A stretch of 20,116 bases of DNA from NCBI GenBank assembly GCA_910579545.1, contig CAJTVI010000049.1, positions 1 through 20,116 of the forward strand, read 5' to 3'. Source of the stretch: an uncultured Oscillospiraceae bacterium (lineage in GTDB: Bacteria; Bacillota; Clostridia; Oscillospirales; Ruminococcaceae). The position numbers and the translations under genes are program-made. Every line of letters starts with the position of its first letter. The stretch's first letter is position 1. Below are positions 13,449 through 20,116 of this stretch, in pieces. The notes beneath the pieces were generated by a model. The model was given only the letters and a program-made list of their open reading frames with translations, ran no database searches and was not told where the DNA came from.

Positions 13449-15422
13449 ATGCAAACCAAAAACACCTTTTACATCACCACCCCCATCTACTACCCCAGCG
13501 ACAAGCTGCACATCGGCCACAGCTACACCACCGTGGCCTGCGACGCGCTGGCCCGGTTTGCCCGGATGCAGGGCCGGAAGGTCATGTTCCTGACCGGCAC
13601 CGACGAGCACGGCCAGAAGATCCAGGACAAGGCGGCCGCCAAGGGGGTGACCCCCCAGGCCTATGTGGACGAGATCGTGGCCGGCATCAAGGAGCTGTGG
13701 AAGCTGCTGGACATCAGCTACGACCGGTTTATCCGCACCACCGACGCCTGCCACATCGAAAGCTGCCAAAAGATCTTTACCCGGCTGTATGAGCAGGGCG
13801 ACATCTACAAGGGCGTGTACAAGGGCCACTACTGCAAGCCCTGCGAGAGCTTTTGGACCGACAGCCAGCTTGTGGACGGCAAATGCCCCGACTGCGGCCG
13901 CGAGGTGTACGAGGCCGAGGAGGAGGCCTACTTTTTTAAGACCGGCAAGTATGCCGACCGGCTGCTGAAGCTCTATGAGGACAATCCCGCCTTTATCCAG
14001 CCCGAGAGCCGCAAAAACGAGATGATCGCCTTTATCAAACAGGGCCTGCAGGACACCTGCGTCTCCCGCACCACCGTGCCCTGGGGCATCCCGGTGCCCT
14101 TTGACCAAAAGCACACGATGTATGTGTGGGTGGACGCCCTCTCCAACTACATCAGCGCGCTGGGCTACGGCAACAGCCAGTACAGCGATTACGATACCTT
14201 CTGGCCGGCCGACCTGCACATGGTGGGCAAGGAGATCCTGCGGTTCCACACCATCCTCTGGCCGGCCATGCTGATGGCGCTGGACCTGCCGCTGCCAAAG
14301 CAGGTGTTCGGCCACGGCTGGCTGCTGCTGGAGGGCGGCAAGATGAGCAAATCCAAGGGCAACGTGGTGGACCCGGTGGTGCTCTGCGGCCGGTATGGGG
14401 TGGACGCCATCCGCTACTTTTTGCTGCGGGAGATCCCCTTTGGCAACGACGGCGTGTTTACCAACGAGGCGCTGATCGCCCGCATCAACGCCGACCTTGC
14501 CAACGACCTGGGCAACCTGCTGAGCCGCACCGTTTCGATGGTGGAAAAATACTTTGGCGGTACCCTGCCCGGCCCCGAGGGGCGGGCCGCGGGCGAGTTT
14601 GATGAAGATTTGATCGGCGTGGTTTCGGCCATGCCGGGCAAGGCTGCCGCCGCCATGGAGCAGCTTTTGATCCCCCAGGCTTTGCAGGAGATCTTTAAGG
14701 CGATCCAGCGGGCCAACAAGTATATTGACGAGACCGCCCCCTGGACCCTGGCCAAGGCGGAGGAAAACCGCCCCCGGCTGGCGGCGGTGCTGTACAACCT
14801 GTGCGAGAGCCTGCGGTTTGCCGCGGTGCTGCTGGCCCCCTTCCTGCCCGGCACCGCGCCCCGCATCGCGGCCCAGCTGGGCCTTGGGCAAAACGGCCCC
14901 GCCCTTTGCTACGAGGGGCTTGCCTTTGGCGGCGTGACCAGCTACACCGTGCACAAGGGCGAGGCGCTCTTCCCCCGCATCGACCCCGAAAAGGAGCTGG
15001 AGGCCCTTGCCGCCGAAACCGCGGCCGCCGAGGCCCCCGCCGCGCCCGCGCCGCAAAAGGCCCCCGAGGCCGCGCCGCAGCAGCATCTGGCCGAGATCAC
15101 GATCGACGATTTTGCCAAGTGCGAGATCAGGGTGGCCAAGGTGCTGGAGTGCGAAAAGCTGCCCGAGAGCAAAAAGCTGCTCAAGTTCCGCCTGTTTGAC
15201 GGCGAGCGGGAGCGCACCATCCTTTCGGGCATTGCCAAGTGGTACAGCCCCGAGCAGCTGGTGGGCAAGCATGTGTGCATCGTGGCGAACCTGGCCCCCC
15301 GCCCCATGATGAAGGGCAAGTATGTAAGCGAGGGGATGATCCTCTCGGCTGAGGACGACGAGGACAACGTGACGGTGGTGGAGCTGCCGCAGAGCGTCAA
15401 GCCCGGCAGCCTGCTGGGATGA
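13449..15422 (+). CDS. metG: methionyl-tRNA synthetase
   Basis: This 657-residue class I synthetase charges tRNA-Met. The HIGH motif is at 21-24 (HIGHSYTTVACD). A zinc knuckle has four cysteines (129, 132, 146, 149), and the KMSKS loop is at 298-302 (KMSKSKGN). An Ala/Pro-rich linker (about 520-545) joins a C-terminal EMAP/Trbp-type tRNA-binding OB fold (DFAKCEIRVAKVLECEKLPESKKLLKF). This is the full-length form with the dimerising C-terminal domain. ATG 13449 follows GAAAGGAA at a 9-base spacing. The stop overlaps the tatD start as ATGA. Confidence 0.98.
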   Translation: MQTKNTFYITTPIYYPSDKLHIGHSYTTVACDALARFARMQGRKVMFLTGTDEHGQKIQDKAAAKGVTPQAYVDEIVAGIKELWKLLDISYDRFIRTTDACHIESCQKIFTRLYEQGDIYKGVYKGHYCKPCESFWTDSQLVDGKCPDCGREVYEAEEEAYFFKTGKYADRLLKLYEDNPAFIQPESRKNEMIAFIKQGLQDTCVSRTTVPWGIPVPFDQKHTMYVWVDALSNYISALGYGNSQYSDYDTFWPADLHMVGKEILRFHTILWPAMLMALDLPLPKQVFGHGWLLLEGGKMSKSKGNVVDPVVLCGRYGVDAIRYFLLREIPFGNDGVFTNEALIARINADLANDLGNLLSRTVSMVEKYFGGTLPGPEGRAAGEFDEDLIGVVSAMPGKAAAAMEQLLIPQALQEIFKAIQRANKYIDETAPWTLAKAEENRPRLAAVLYNLCESLRFAAVLLAPFLPGTAPRIAAQLGLGQNGPALCYEGLAFGGVTSYTVHKGEALFPRIDPEKELEALAAETAAAEAPAAPAPQKAPEAAPQQHLAEITIDDFAKCEIRVAKVLECEKLPESKKLLKFRLFDGERERTILSGIAKWYSPEQLVGKHVCIVANLAPRPMMKGKYVSEGMILSAEDDEDNVTVVELPQSVKPGSLLG

Positions 15423-16222
15423 GCGGCCCCATCTTTGACAGCCACGCCCATTACACCAGCCGCCGGTTTGACGCCGACCGGGACGCCCTGCTGGCGGGCC
15501 TGCCGGGGCTGGGGGTGGTTGGCGTGATCGAGTGCGGCACCCATCTGGACACGAGCCTTGCGGCGGTGGGGCTTGCCCATCGGTACCCCTTTATTTGGGC
15601 GGCGGTCGGCATCCACCCCGAGAGCCTGATCGAGGAGGACGCCGCCACCCGCGCCCGGTTTGGGGGCGACTGGGCGGCCGAACTGGCCGCCATGCGGCCC
15701 CTGTATGAGGACGAACGGGTGGCAGCCATTGGCGAGTGCGGGCTGGACTGCCACTGGCCGGTGCCAAAAGAGGCCCAGCTGGCCCTGTTTGAGGCGCAGC
15801 TGCGCCTTTCGCTGGAACTGGATAAGCCCATCATCGTGCACGACCGCGAGGCCCACGCCGACACCTACGCCCTGCTGCGCCGGTATAAGCCCCGGGGGGT
15901 GCTGCACTGCTACAGCGGCAGCGCCGAGGACGCGCTCTGGCTGGCAAAGCAGGGCATGTACATCGGCTTTGGGGGCGCGGCCACCTTTAAGGGGGCCAAG
16001 CGGGCGGTGCAGGCGGCGGCAGCCCTGCCGGCCGAGGCCATTCTGCTCGAGACCGACTGCCCCTACATGGCTCCCGAGCCCTACCGGGGGCAGCGCTGCC
16101 ACTCCGGCATGATCGCCCGCACCGCCGAGGTGCTGGCCGGGGTGCGGGGGCAGGCCCCCGCCGAACTGCTGCGCACCGCCGACCAGAACGCCCGGCGGCT
16201 GTTCGGCCTGCCGGGCGGCTGA
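15419..16222 (+). CDS. tatD: TatD-family metal-dependent DNase
   Basis: This 267-residue TIM-barrel hydrolase is of the TatD/YcfH family (3'-5' exonuclease and repair role in characterised members). All expected metal ligands are present: HxH at His9/His11, Glu106 (GECGLD), His141 (IIVHDRE), His163 (LHCYSG) and Asp213 (ETDCPY). It overlaps metG by 4 bases (ATGA), so translation is coupled. The metG-tatD order is common in Firmicutes. Confidence 0.95.
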   Translation: MSGPIFDSHAHYTSRRFDADRDALLAGLPGLGVVGVIECGTHLDTSLAAVGLAHRYPFIWAAVGIHPESLIEEDAATRARFGGDWAAELAAMRPLYEDERVAAIGECGLDCHWPVPKEAQLALFEAQLRLSLELDKPIIVHDREAHADTYALLRRYKPRGVLHCYSGSAEDALWLAKQGMYIGFGGAATFKGAKRAVQAAAALPAEAILLETDCPYMAPEPYRGQRCHSGMIARTAEVLAGVRGQAPAELLRTADQNARRLFGLPGG

Positions 16223-16369
16223 GGGCTGCTGTGGCTTTCCCCCGCCCTTAAGGCCGCGTCGGCACAAAACCTTGGCGGGGCCTGCCGCCGGCGCAAAACC
16301 GCGGCATGCAAAAAGCCGGCGCTCCCCTGCCCCGCCCAACCATTTAAAAACATCAGGAGGAATCACACC

Positions 16370-16600
16370 ATGAAAGCCCGTATCCCCAAACACCGCGAAT
16401 TTATCATCAACTTTGGCGAAAACGCCGACGAGGCCCGCAGCCAGGAGGCCTGGGACAAGCTGAACGCCATTGTGGAGGAGTACAAAAAGGCCCACAACGG
16501 CCGCAGCGTGTACGAGCCCACCTTTATTGAGGACACCGAGGAGCAGGTCAAGGCCCTGCAGGCCGAATACGGCTTTACCTATACGGTGGAGCTGCGCTGA
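16370..16600 (+). CDS. small conserved-looking protein of unknown function
   Basis: This 76-residue acidic, soluble protein is rich in Glu and Lys, with predicted helices at about 20-42 and 53-66 and a C-terminal strand YGFTYTVELR. There are no cysteines, signal peptide or membrane span. A strong ribosome site (CAGGAGG) 9 bases before ATG 16370 and codon use like its neighbours support a real gene. It lies 147 bases after tatD and just before a strong terminator, so it is probably the last gene of the metG-tatD transcript. I do not recognise a family. Confidence 0.75.
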   Translation: MKARIPKHREFIINFGENADEARSQEAWDKLNAIVEEYKKAHNGRSVYEPTFIEDTEEQVKALQAEYGFTYTVELR

Positions 16601-16701
16601 GCCCCCGCCGGGCGGCAGGGGCGGGCGGCAGGGGTCCGCGCCCCTTTGCGGGGCCGGCCCGCCGCAGGCTCGCCCTGTATCCTATCCCCTGATAACCGCC
16701 A

Positions 16702-16744
16702 AAAGGCGCGTTGCAGAACTACCTTCTGCAATGTGCCTTTTTTT
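16702..16744 (+). terminator. terminator after the metG-tatD unit
   Basis: A 16-bp stem (16702-16717 with 16725-16740; two G-U pairs) has a 7-base loop and ends in a T-run at 16738-16744. It separates the metG unit from the birA promoter. Confidence 0.88.
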
Positions 16745-16754
16745 GATGGAAAAC

Positions 16755-16786
16755 TTGTAAACCTTGTGCTGTTTTTTGGTTGACAA
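16755..16786 (+). promoter_or_regulatory. BirA operator (biotin repressor box)
   Basis: TTGTAAACC (16755-16763), 14 bases, GGTTGACAA (16778-16786). The arms match as an inverted repeat in 8 of 9 positions, in the form known for Firmicute BirA sites. The right arm contains the TTGACA -35 box of the birA promoter, so bound BirA-biotinyl-AMP would block RNA polymerase. Confidence 0.8.
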
Positions 16787-16809
16787 TAGCCCCTTTGCGT
16801 TTTTACAAT
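16780..16809 (+). promoter_or_regulatory. promoter for birA-bioY
   Basis: Consensus TTGACA (16780-16785), 18 bases, TACAAT (16804-16809). The start codon of birA is 51 bases downstream. Confidence 0.8.
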
Positions 16810-16860
16810 AAAGGCATCGAGCGCGCCGGCACAGGCGCGGCACAGGGAGGGGGCGCGGTC

Positions 16861-17868
16861 ATGACCACCCGGCAGGCCCTTTTACAGGCGCTGGCCCAGG
16901 CCCAGGGGCGGCCGCTCTCGGGCGAGGCGCTGGCCGGGCGGCTGGGGGTGAGCCGCGCGGCGGTGTGCAAGGCGGCCCGCGCCCTGCGGGCGCAGGGGTA
17001 CCGGATCGACGCGGCCAGCGGGCGGGGCTACCAGCTGCTGCCGGGGCCCGACCCACTGACCCGCGAAGCCCTGCTGGCCGCCTGCGCCGCCGAGGGCTGG
17101 GCTCCCGCCATGGCCGAGGTGTACCTCGAACTGCCCTCCACCAACCTGCGGGCGCGGCAGCTGGCCCTGGCCGGCGCGCCGGACGGAGCCCTTGTTTTGG
17201 CCGGCGGCCAAAGCCAGGGCCGGGGCCGGCTGGGCCGCCGGTTTGAGAGCCCCGCCGGGCGCGGGCTGTACATGACCCTTTTGCTGCGCCCGCGCCTGCC
17301 GGCCGCCGAGGCCGCCTGCCTGACCGGACGGGCGGCGGTGGCGGTTTGCCGGGCGGTGAGCCGGCTGTGCCGGACAGAACTTGCCATCAAATGGGTGAAC
17401 GACCTGTTTTTGCAGGGCAAAAAGGTGGGCGGCATCCTTACCGAGGCGGTGACCGACCTGGAGGGCGGGCTGGTGGAGTTTGCGGCCCTGGGCATTGGGC
17501 TGAACCTGACCACCCTGCCCGATGAGTTTGGTCCCGAACTGGCCGGGCTGGCGGGCAGCCTGTTCCCCGGCGGGCCGGCCCCCTGCGGCCGGTGCGCGCT
17601 GGCCGCGGCGGTGTGCGCCGAGTTTGCGGCGCTGGGGCCGGGGTTTGGCTACCTGGAGGAGTACCGCGCCCGCAGCCTGGTGCTGGGGCGTTACCTCACC
17701 GTGCTGGGCCTGGGCGAGCCGTTTGCGGCCCGCGCGGTGGAGATCGACCGGCTTGGCCGGCTGGTGGTGGAGCTTTCGGGCGGGGGGCGGCGCACCCTTG
17801 GCAGCGGCGAGGTGCAGATCCGCCCCGCCGCGCTCGGGTTTGGCCCGGCCGCCGGCGGCCCGCCCTGA
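16861..17868 (+). CDS. birA: bifunctional biotin ligase / biotin operon repressor
   Basis: This 335-residue class II BirA attaches biotin to carboxylase carrier proteins and, as the biotinyl-AMP complex, represses biotin genes. The winged helix is at 1-60 (LSGEALAGRLGVSRAAVCKAARAL, then the wing ASGRGYQLL). The ligase core has the biotinyl-AMP loop GRGRLGR (120-126), ESPAGRGLYMTLLLRP, KWVND (177-181) and KKVGGILTE. The C-terminal SH3-like cap is present. GGAGGGGG precedes ATG 16861. It lies behind a BirA box and ahead of bioY, so it should control itself and biotin uptake. Confidence 0.95.
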   Translation: MTTRQALLQALAQAQGRPLSGEALAGRLGVSRAAVCKAARALRAQGYRIDAASGRGYQLLPGPDPLTREALLAACAAEGWAPAMAEVYLELPSTNLRARQLALAGAPDGALVLAGGQSQGRGRLGRRFESPAGRGLYMTLLLRPRLPAAEAACLTGRAAVAVCRAVSRLCRTELAIKWVNDLFLQGKKVGGILTEAVTDLEGGLVEFAALGIGLNLTTLPDEFGPELAGLAGSLFPGGPAPCGRCALAAAVCAEFAALGPGFGYLEEYRARSLVLGRYLTVLGLGEPFAARAVEIDRLGRLVVELSGGGRRTLGSGEVQIRPAALGFGPAAGGPP

Positions 17869-17968
17869 GCGGGGGCGCAAAAGCGGCGGCATATGGCGGC
17901 AAAGAGCGCACGGGGCGGGCCTTTTTTAACGCCGCCCCGCAAAACAGCATAGAAAGGCGGGATCCAGA

Positions 17969-18499
17969 ATGACCGTAACTACAAGCGCAAAAACCCGGCA
18001 GATGGTGCAGGCGGCACTGTGCACGGCGCTGCTCTGCGTGATCTCGCCCTGGTCGGTGGTGATCGGGCCGGTCAGCCTGACCCTGGGCGTTTTTGGGGTA
18101 TTTTTTGCCGGAGCGATGCTCACGCCCGGCTATGCGTGCCTGGCCGTAACGGCCTACATTGCGCTGGGGGCCATGGGGCTGCCGGTAATCAGCAACTTCC
18201 GCTCGGGGCCGGCGGCGGTGTTTGGCCCCACCGGCGGCTACCTGCTGGCCTTTCCGGCGATGGCGCTGCTGCTTTCGCTGGCCAAAAAGCACAGCCGCAG
18301 CCTTTGGCTGCAGGCCGTGGCCATTGGGGCGGCGCTGATGGTGATGTACGCCCTGGGCACCGCCTGGTTTATGGCCGTGACCGGCACCGGCCTTGCCGCC
18401 AGCCTTGCGGCCTGCGTGCTGCCCTTTGTGCTGCCGGACGCCGCCAAGGGCGCGGCGGCGCTGGCCCTTTCGGCGGCGCTGCGGCGGCGGATGCAGTAG
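17969..18499 (+). CDS. bioY: biotin transporter BioY (ECF S component)
   Basis: This 176-residue membrane protein has about six hydrophobic helices. It binds biotin with high affinity and works with the shared EcfA/EcfA'/EcfT module, which is not in this window. The family motif GPAAVFGPTGGYLLAF (about 80-95) and the N-terminal VSLTLGVFGVFFAGAML are clear. It is 100 bases after birA, with the ribosome site AAAGGCGGG, and is probably co-transcribed. Confidence 0.95.
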   Translation: MTVTTSAKTRQMVQAALCTALLCVISPWSVVIGPVSLTLGVFGVFFAGAMLTPGYACLAVTAYIALGAMGLPVISNFRSGPAAVFGPTGGYLLAFPAMALLLSLAKKHSRSLWLQAVAIGAALMVMYALGTAWFMAVTGTGLAASLAACVLPFVLPDAAKGAAALALSAALRRRMQ

Positions 18500-18618
18500 C
18501 CCGGCGGCCTGCCCTGTGCAGCCTGCTTTTTGCGGCCCCACCTCCGGCGGCCGCCTTTATGCGCTGCCCCGGCCTATCCTTTGGCGGCCCTGCCCGCCCA
18601 TCCTGCTTTTACCCGGCC

Positions 18619-18660
18619 AAAAACGCCGCCCGGCCCCCATTCAGGTGGGGCTGGGCGGCG
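18619..18660 (-). terminator. terminator of the LytTR-DUF3021 unit
   Basis: A 14-bp stem (18624-18637 with 18647-18660, one mismatch on this strand) is followed on the minus strand by TTTTT (18623-18619). It lies 17 bases after the DUF3021 stop. It may also stop bioY transcripts, for which I see no separate terminator. Confidence 0.75.
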
Positions 18661-18676
18661 TGTTGCGCAGGGCTGG

Positions 18677-19111
18677 TTATTGGTTATGGCGGTACCAGTC
18701 CAGCCGGCTGTCGTACCGCTTGCCCGAGAGCCGGTAGTACATCTCAAAGGCGACCGTGATCACGGCAAAGATGACCAAAAAAATCAGGATAAAGCTTACC
18801 CAGGCGCCGGCGCTCTGGGCCGGGAACCAGTGGAAGGCCACCGCCACCCCGGTGAGGATGGCAAAAAAGGGCACGGCAAACACCAGAAGCCGCCAGCCAT
18901 AGCCCAGCTTTTTGATCACGAGGGAAGAAAAGGCGATCAGCTGCAAACTGCCCGCCGCAATGCTGACCAGCATCAGCGAGATGAGGGTGGCCACATCGGC
19001 GGTTTGCTGGCCGTACGCCAGCAAAAAGAAGATGTAAAAAAACATCGCGCCGGTATAGCACAGGGCCGCGCGCTCCTTGAGGGCGATCACGATCTCAAAA
19101 AAGTTTTTCAT
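18677..19111 (-). CDS. DUF3021 four-helix membrane protein
   Basis: This 144-residue protein has four predicted membrane helices at about 15-34, 42-66, 73-96 and 103-126, a short cytoplasmic N-terminus and a basic C-terminus (LSGKRYDSRLDWYRHNQ). The pattern fits DUF3021, a family usually encoded next to LytTR regulators. AAAGGAG lies 9 bases before ATG 19111. It follows the LytTR gene after an unusually long 195-base gap. In LytTR regulatory systems of streptococci a small membrane protein holds its LytTR partner inactive; that role is inferred here. Confidence 0.75.
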   Translation of the reverse strand: MKNFFEIVIALKERAALCYTGAMFFYIFFLLAYGQQTADVATLISLMLVSIAAGSLQLIAFSSLVIKKLGYGWRLLVFAVPFFAILTGVAVAFHWFPAQSAGAWVSFILIFLVIFAVITVAFEMYYRLSGKRYDSRLDWYRHNQ

Positions 19112-19184
19112 AGCTTCGAACTCCTTTGCAAAAAAATCGGTTTTTGCGGGCTGGGGGCAGCCGCCTCCCCCGCCCCGCGGCTGA

Positions 19185-19262
19185 AAGGGCCCGCTGCATG
19201 GCAGGCCCGCTGCATGGCGGGGCTGCTGTATGGGCGACCCGCAGCACGGCGGGGCTGTGGGC
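19185..19262. repeat. short GC-rich repeats between the LytTR and DUF3021 genes
   Basis: CCCGCTGCATGGC-like units recur (about 19190-19218) and are followed by related CGGGGCTG strings (19217-19263). No frame or regulatory function is evident. Confidence 0.45.
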
Positions 19263-19306
19263 GGCAGGGCCCCCGCGCCCCCCGAAAACGGCCCGCCGGG
19301 CCGCGG

Positions 19307-19744
19307 CTATAACCCCAATTTTGCCTTGATGGCCGGCACATACTGGCGGTTGGCGATCACGATCTCGCCGTTTGCCATGGTAAGCCGCAGCCGGCCGCCC
19401 ATCTCGGGCCGCAGCGAGCGCACCTGCGCAAAGTTGACGAGGGCCGAGCGGCTGACCCGCACAAAATCCCGGCCGGCCAGCTGGTCCTCCAGCTCGTACA
19501 GCCGCATGCGGGTCTCGTACACCCCCTCGACGGTGTACAAAAAGGTGCCGCGGTCCACCGTGTCGATGTAGAGCACCTGCCCGGCGTCCAGCAGGCAGGT
19601 CTCCCCCTCCCGTTCGCCGGTAAGCCGCGCGTTGGAAAGCTGCAAAAGCTCCACCAGCCGGGTGGTGCCGGCGTCCAGCCGCGGGCAGCGGATGACTACC
19701 TCGGTTTGGGCCAGGCCGGGGTGTTCCTCCACCGTGATCTTCAT
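19307..19744 (-). CDS. LytTR DNA-binding regulator without a receiver domain
   Basis: The protein is 145 residues. The LytTR domain occupies about 45-140: ILYIDTVDRGT-like opening, LYELEDQL, the signature DFVRVSRSALVNFAQVRSL and the closing GEIVIANRQYVPAIKAKL. There is no response-regulator receiver domain; the first 45 residues (MKITVEEHPGLAQTEVVIRC) match the short N-terminal strand-helix of stand-alone LytTR regulators. ATG 19744 is preferred (GGAG 8 bases upstream); ATG 19750 is too close. It is first in a unit with the DUF3021 gene. Confidence 0.88.
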   Translation of the reverse strand: MKITVEEHPGLAQTEVVIRCPRLDAGTTRLVELLQLSNARLTGEREGETCLLDAGQVLYIDTVDRGTFLYTVEGVYETRMRLYELEDQLAGRDFVRVSRSALVNFAQVRSLRPEMGGRLRLTMANGEIVIANRQYVPAIKAKLGL

Positions 19745-19787
19745 GGGCATCGCTCCTTTCGCCGCCGCGCCCCGGATTTTTGGGGCT

Positions 19788-19847
19788 GGCGGTGCTTTTT
19801 TGGGCTGGGTTTTGGGTCTGCCGGCGGCTATGGCCGGCGGTGCTTTT
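19788..19847. repeat. 12-bp direct repeat upstream of the LytTR gene
   Basis: GGCGGTGCTTTT occurs at 19788-19799 and 19836-19847, 48 bases apart. LytTR proteins bind direct repeats, but usually about 21 bases apart, so this is only a candidate site. Confidence 0.35.
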
Positions 19848-19917
19848 AGGACAATTTCTCAAGGCCGCACCCGGCCCCGGGCCCTGGATGTTTGGGCGCG
19901 CCCCGTTTTCACCCAAA

Positions 19918-19960
19918 GCAGAGGGGAGTTGAACCCGGGCCGGGTTCGGCCCCCCTCTGC
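19918..19960. other. nested stem-loop
   Basis: GCAGAGGGG (19918-19926) pairs with CCCCTCTGC (19952-19960). Inside, GAACCC (19931-19936) pairs with GGGTTC (19942-19947) around a 5-base loop. No long T-run follows on either strand. It may terminate a unit outside the window or be a leader structure. Confidence 0.6.
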
Positions 19961-20001
19961 TAAAGCATACCCCATGCCGCCCCGCGCCGCAAGGGGTAGA
20001 T

Positions 20002-20026
20002 GCGCGGCCTGCTGTGCAGGCCGCGC
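20002..20026. other. perfect 11-bp hairpin
   Basis: GCGCGGCCTGC (20002-20012), loop TGT, and its exact complement (20016-20026). It lies 41 bases beyond the nested stem-loop. No T-run follows on either side. 19745-20116 otherwise shows no gene. Confidence 0.6.
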
Positions 20027-20116
20027 AGGCTGCACAAAACTGCGGCTGAACGAGGGATAAACCCACGGCAGGGGGTCTGGGCGCGGGGCGGCTGCCGGGC
20101 AAAGCAAACAGGCCGC

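Noticed and set aside
12243..15272. A 1009-codon open frame on the minus strand opposite metG
   Set aside because: It is the antisense shadow of metG and the racemase gene in GC-rich DNA. The sense proteins have full catalytic motifs.
19918..19960. tRNA gene suggested by a GGGTTCAACTCC-like string on the minus strand
   Set aside because: No cloverleaf can be drawn; the string is explained by the nested stem-loop.

Overview
The window reads as chromosomal DNA from a GC-rich Clostridia-type Firmicute, most likely an Oscillospirales/Ruminococcaceae gut commensal. This is inferred, not proven. The reasons are Firmicute-type gene content (YwiB-like DUF1934, PPOX, bifunctional BirA with BioY, TatD directly after metG), Firmicute-style leaders and strong AGGAGG-like ribosome sites. 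The coding DNA is very GC-rich by eye. The exceptions are one AT-richer acetyltransferase gene (4028-4528) and one AT-richer non-coding block (about 11350-12250).

Layout. 1-3250: an HhH-GPD DNA glycosylase (+) converges on the CCA-adding enzyme (-), which is divergent from a PPOX-fold flavoprotein (+). 3257-4528: a free-methionine-(R)-sulfoxide reductase (-) and a GNAT acetyltransferase (+) that looks foreign. 4602-8457: the transcription/translation cluster on the minus strand, rpmG-secE-nusG-rplK-rplA, then a second promoter with an L10 leader and attenuator, then rplJ-rplL and a terminator. rpoB/rpoC do not follow. 8538-11208: ddl-murI (overlapping) and a DUF1934 gene on the plus strand. 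11209-12599: about 1.4 kb without a convincing protein gene. 12600-16600: an Asp/Glu racemase-family gene, then metG-tatD (4-base overlap) and a small unknown protein, closed by a strong terminator. 16755-18499: birA-bioY behind a promoter carrying a BirA-box-like inverted repeat. 18619-20116: a minus-strand LytTR regulator and DUF3021 membrane protein pair, preceded by two strong stem-loops.

The most unusual object is 11429-12291. A sigma70-like promoter, a short start-stop ORF of 15 codons, a roughly 110-nt domain closed by a long-range stem, seven degenerate copies of a roughly 55-nt element and a very strong intrinsic terminator lie in line on the plus strand. I read it as a candidate long structured non-coding RNA of about 830 nt. 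I do not recognise it as a known family.

Themes: peptidoglycan precursor supply (ddl, murI, possibly the second racemase), tRNA maturation and charging (cca, metG), ribosome and transcription machinery, repair of oxidative damage (glycosylase, methionine sulfoxide reductase), and self-regulated biotin uptake and use. Several intergenic or gene-end stretches carry short GC-rich tandem repeats (24-, 38- and 42-bp units).
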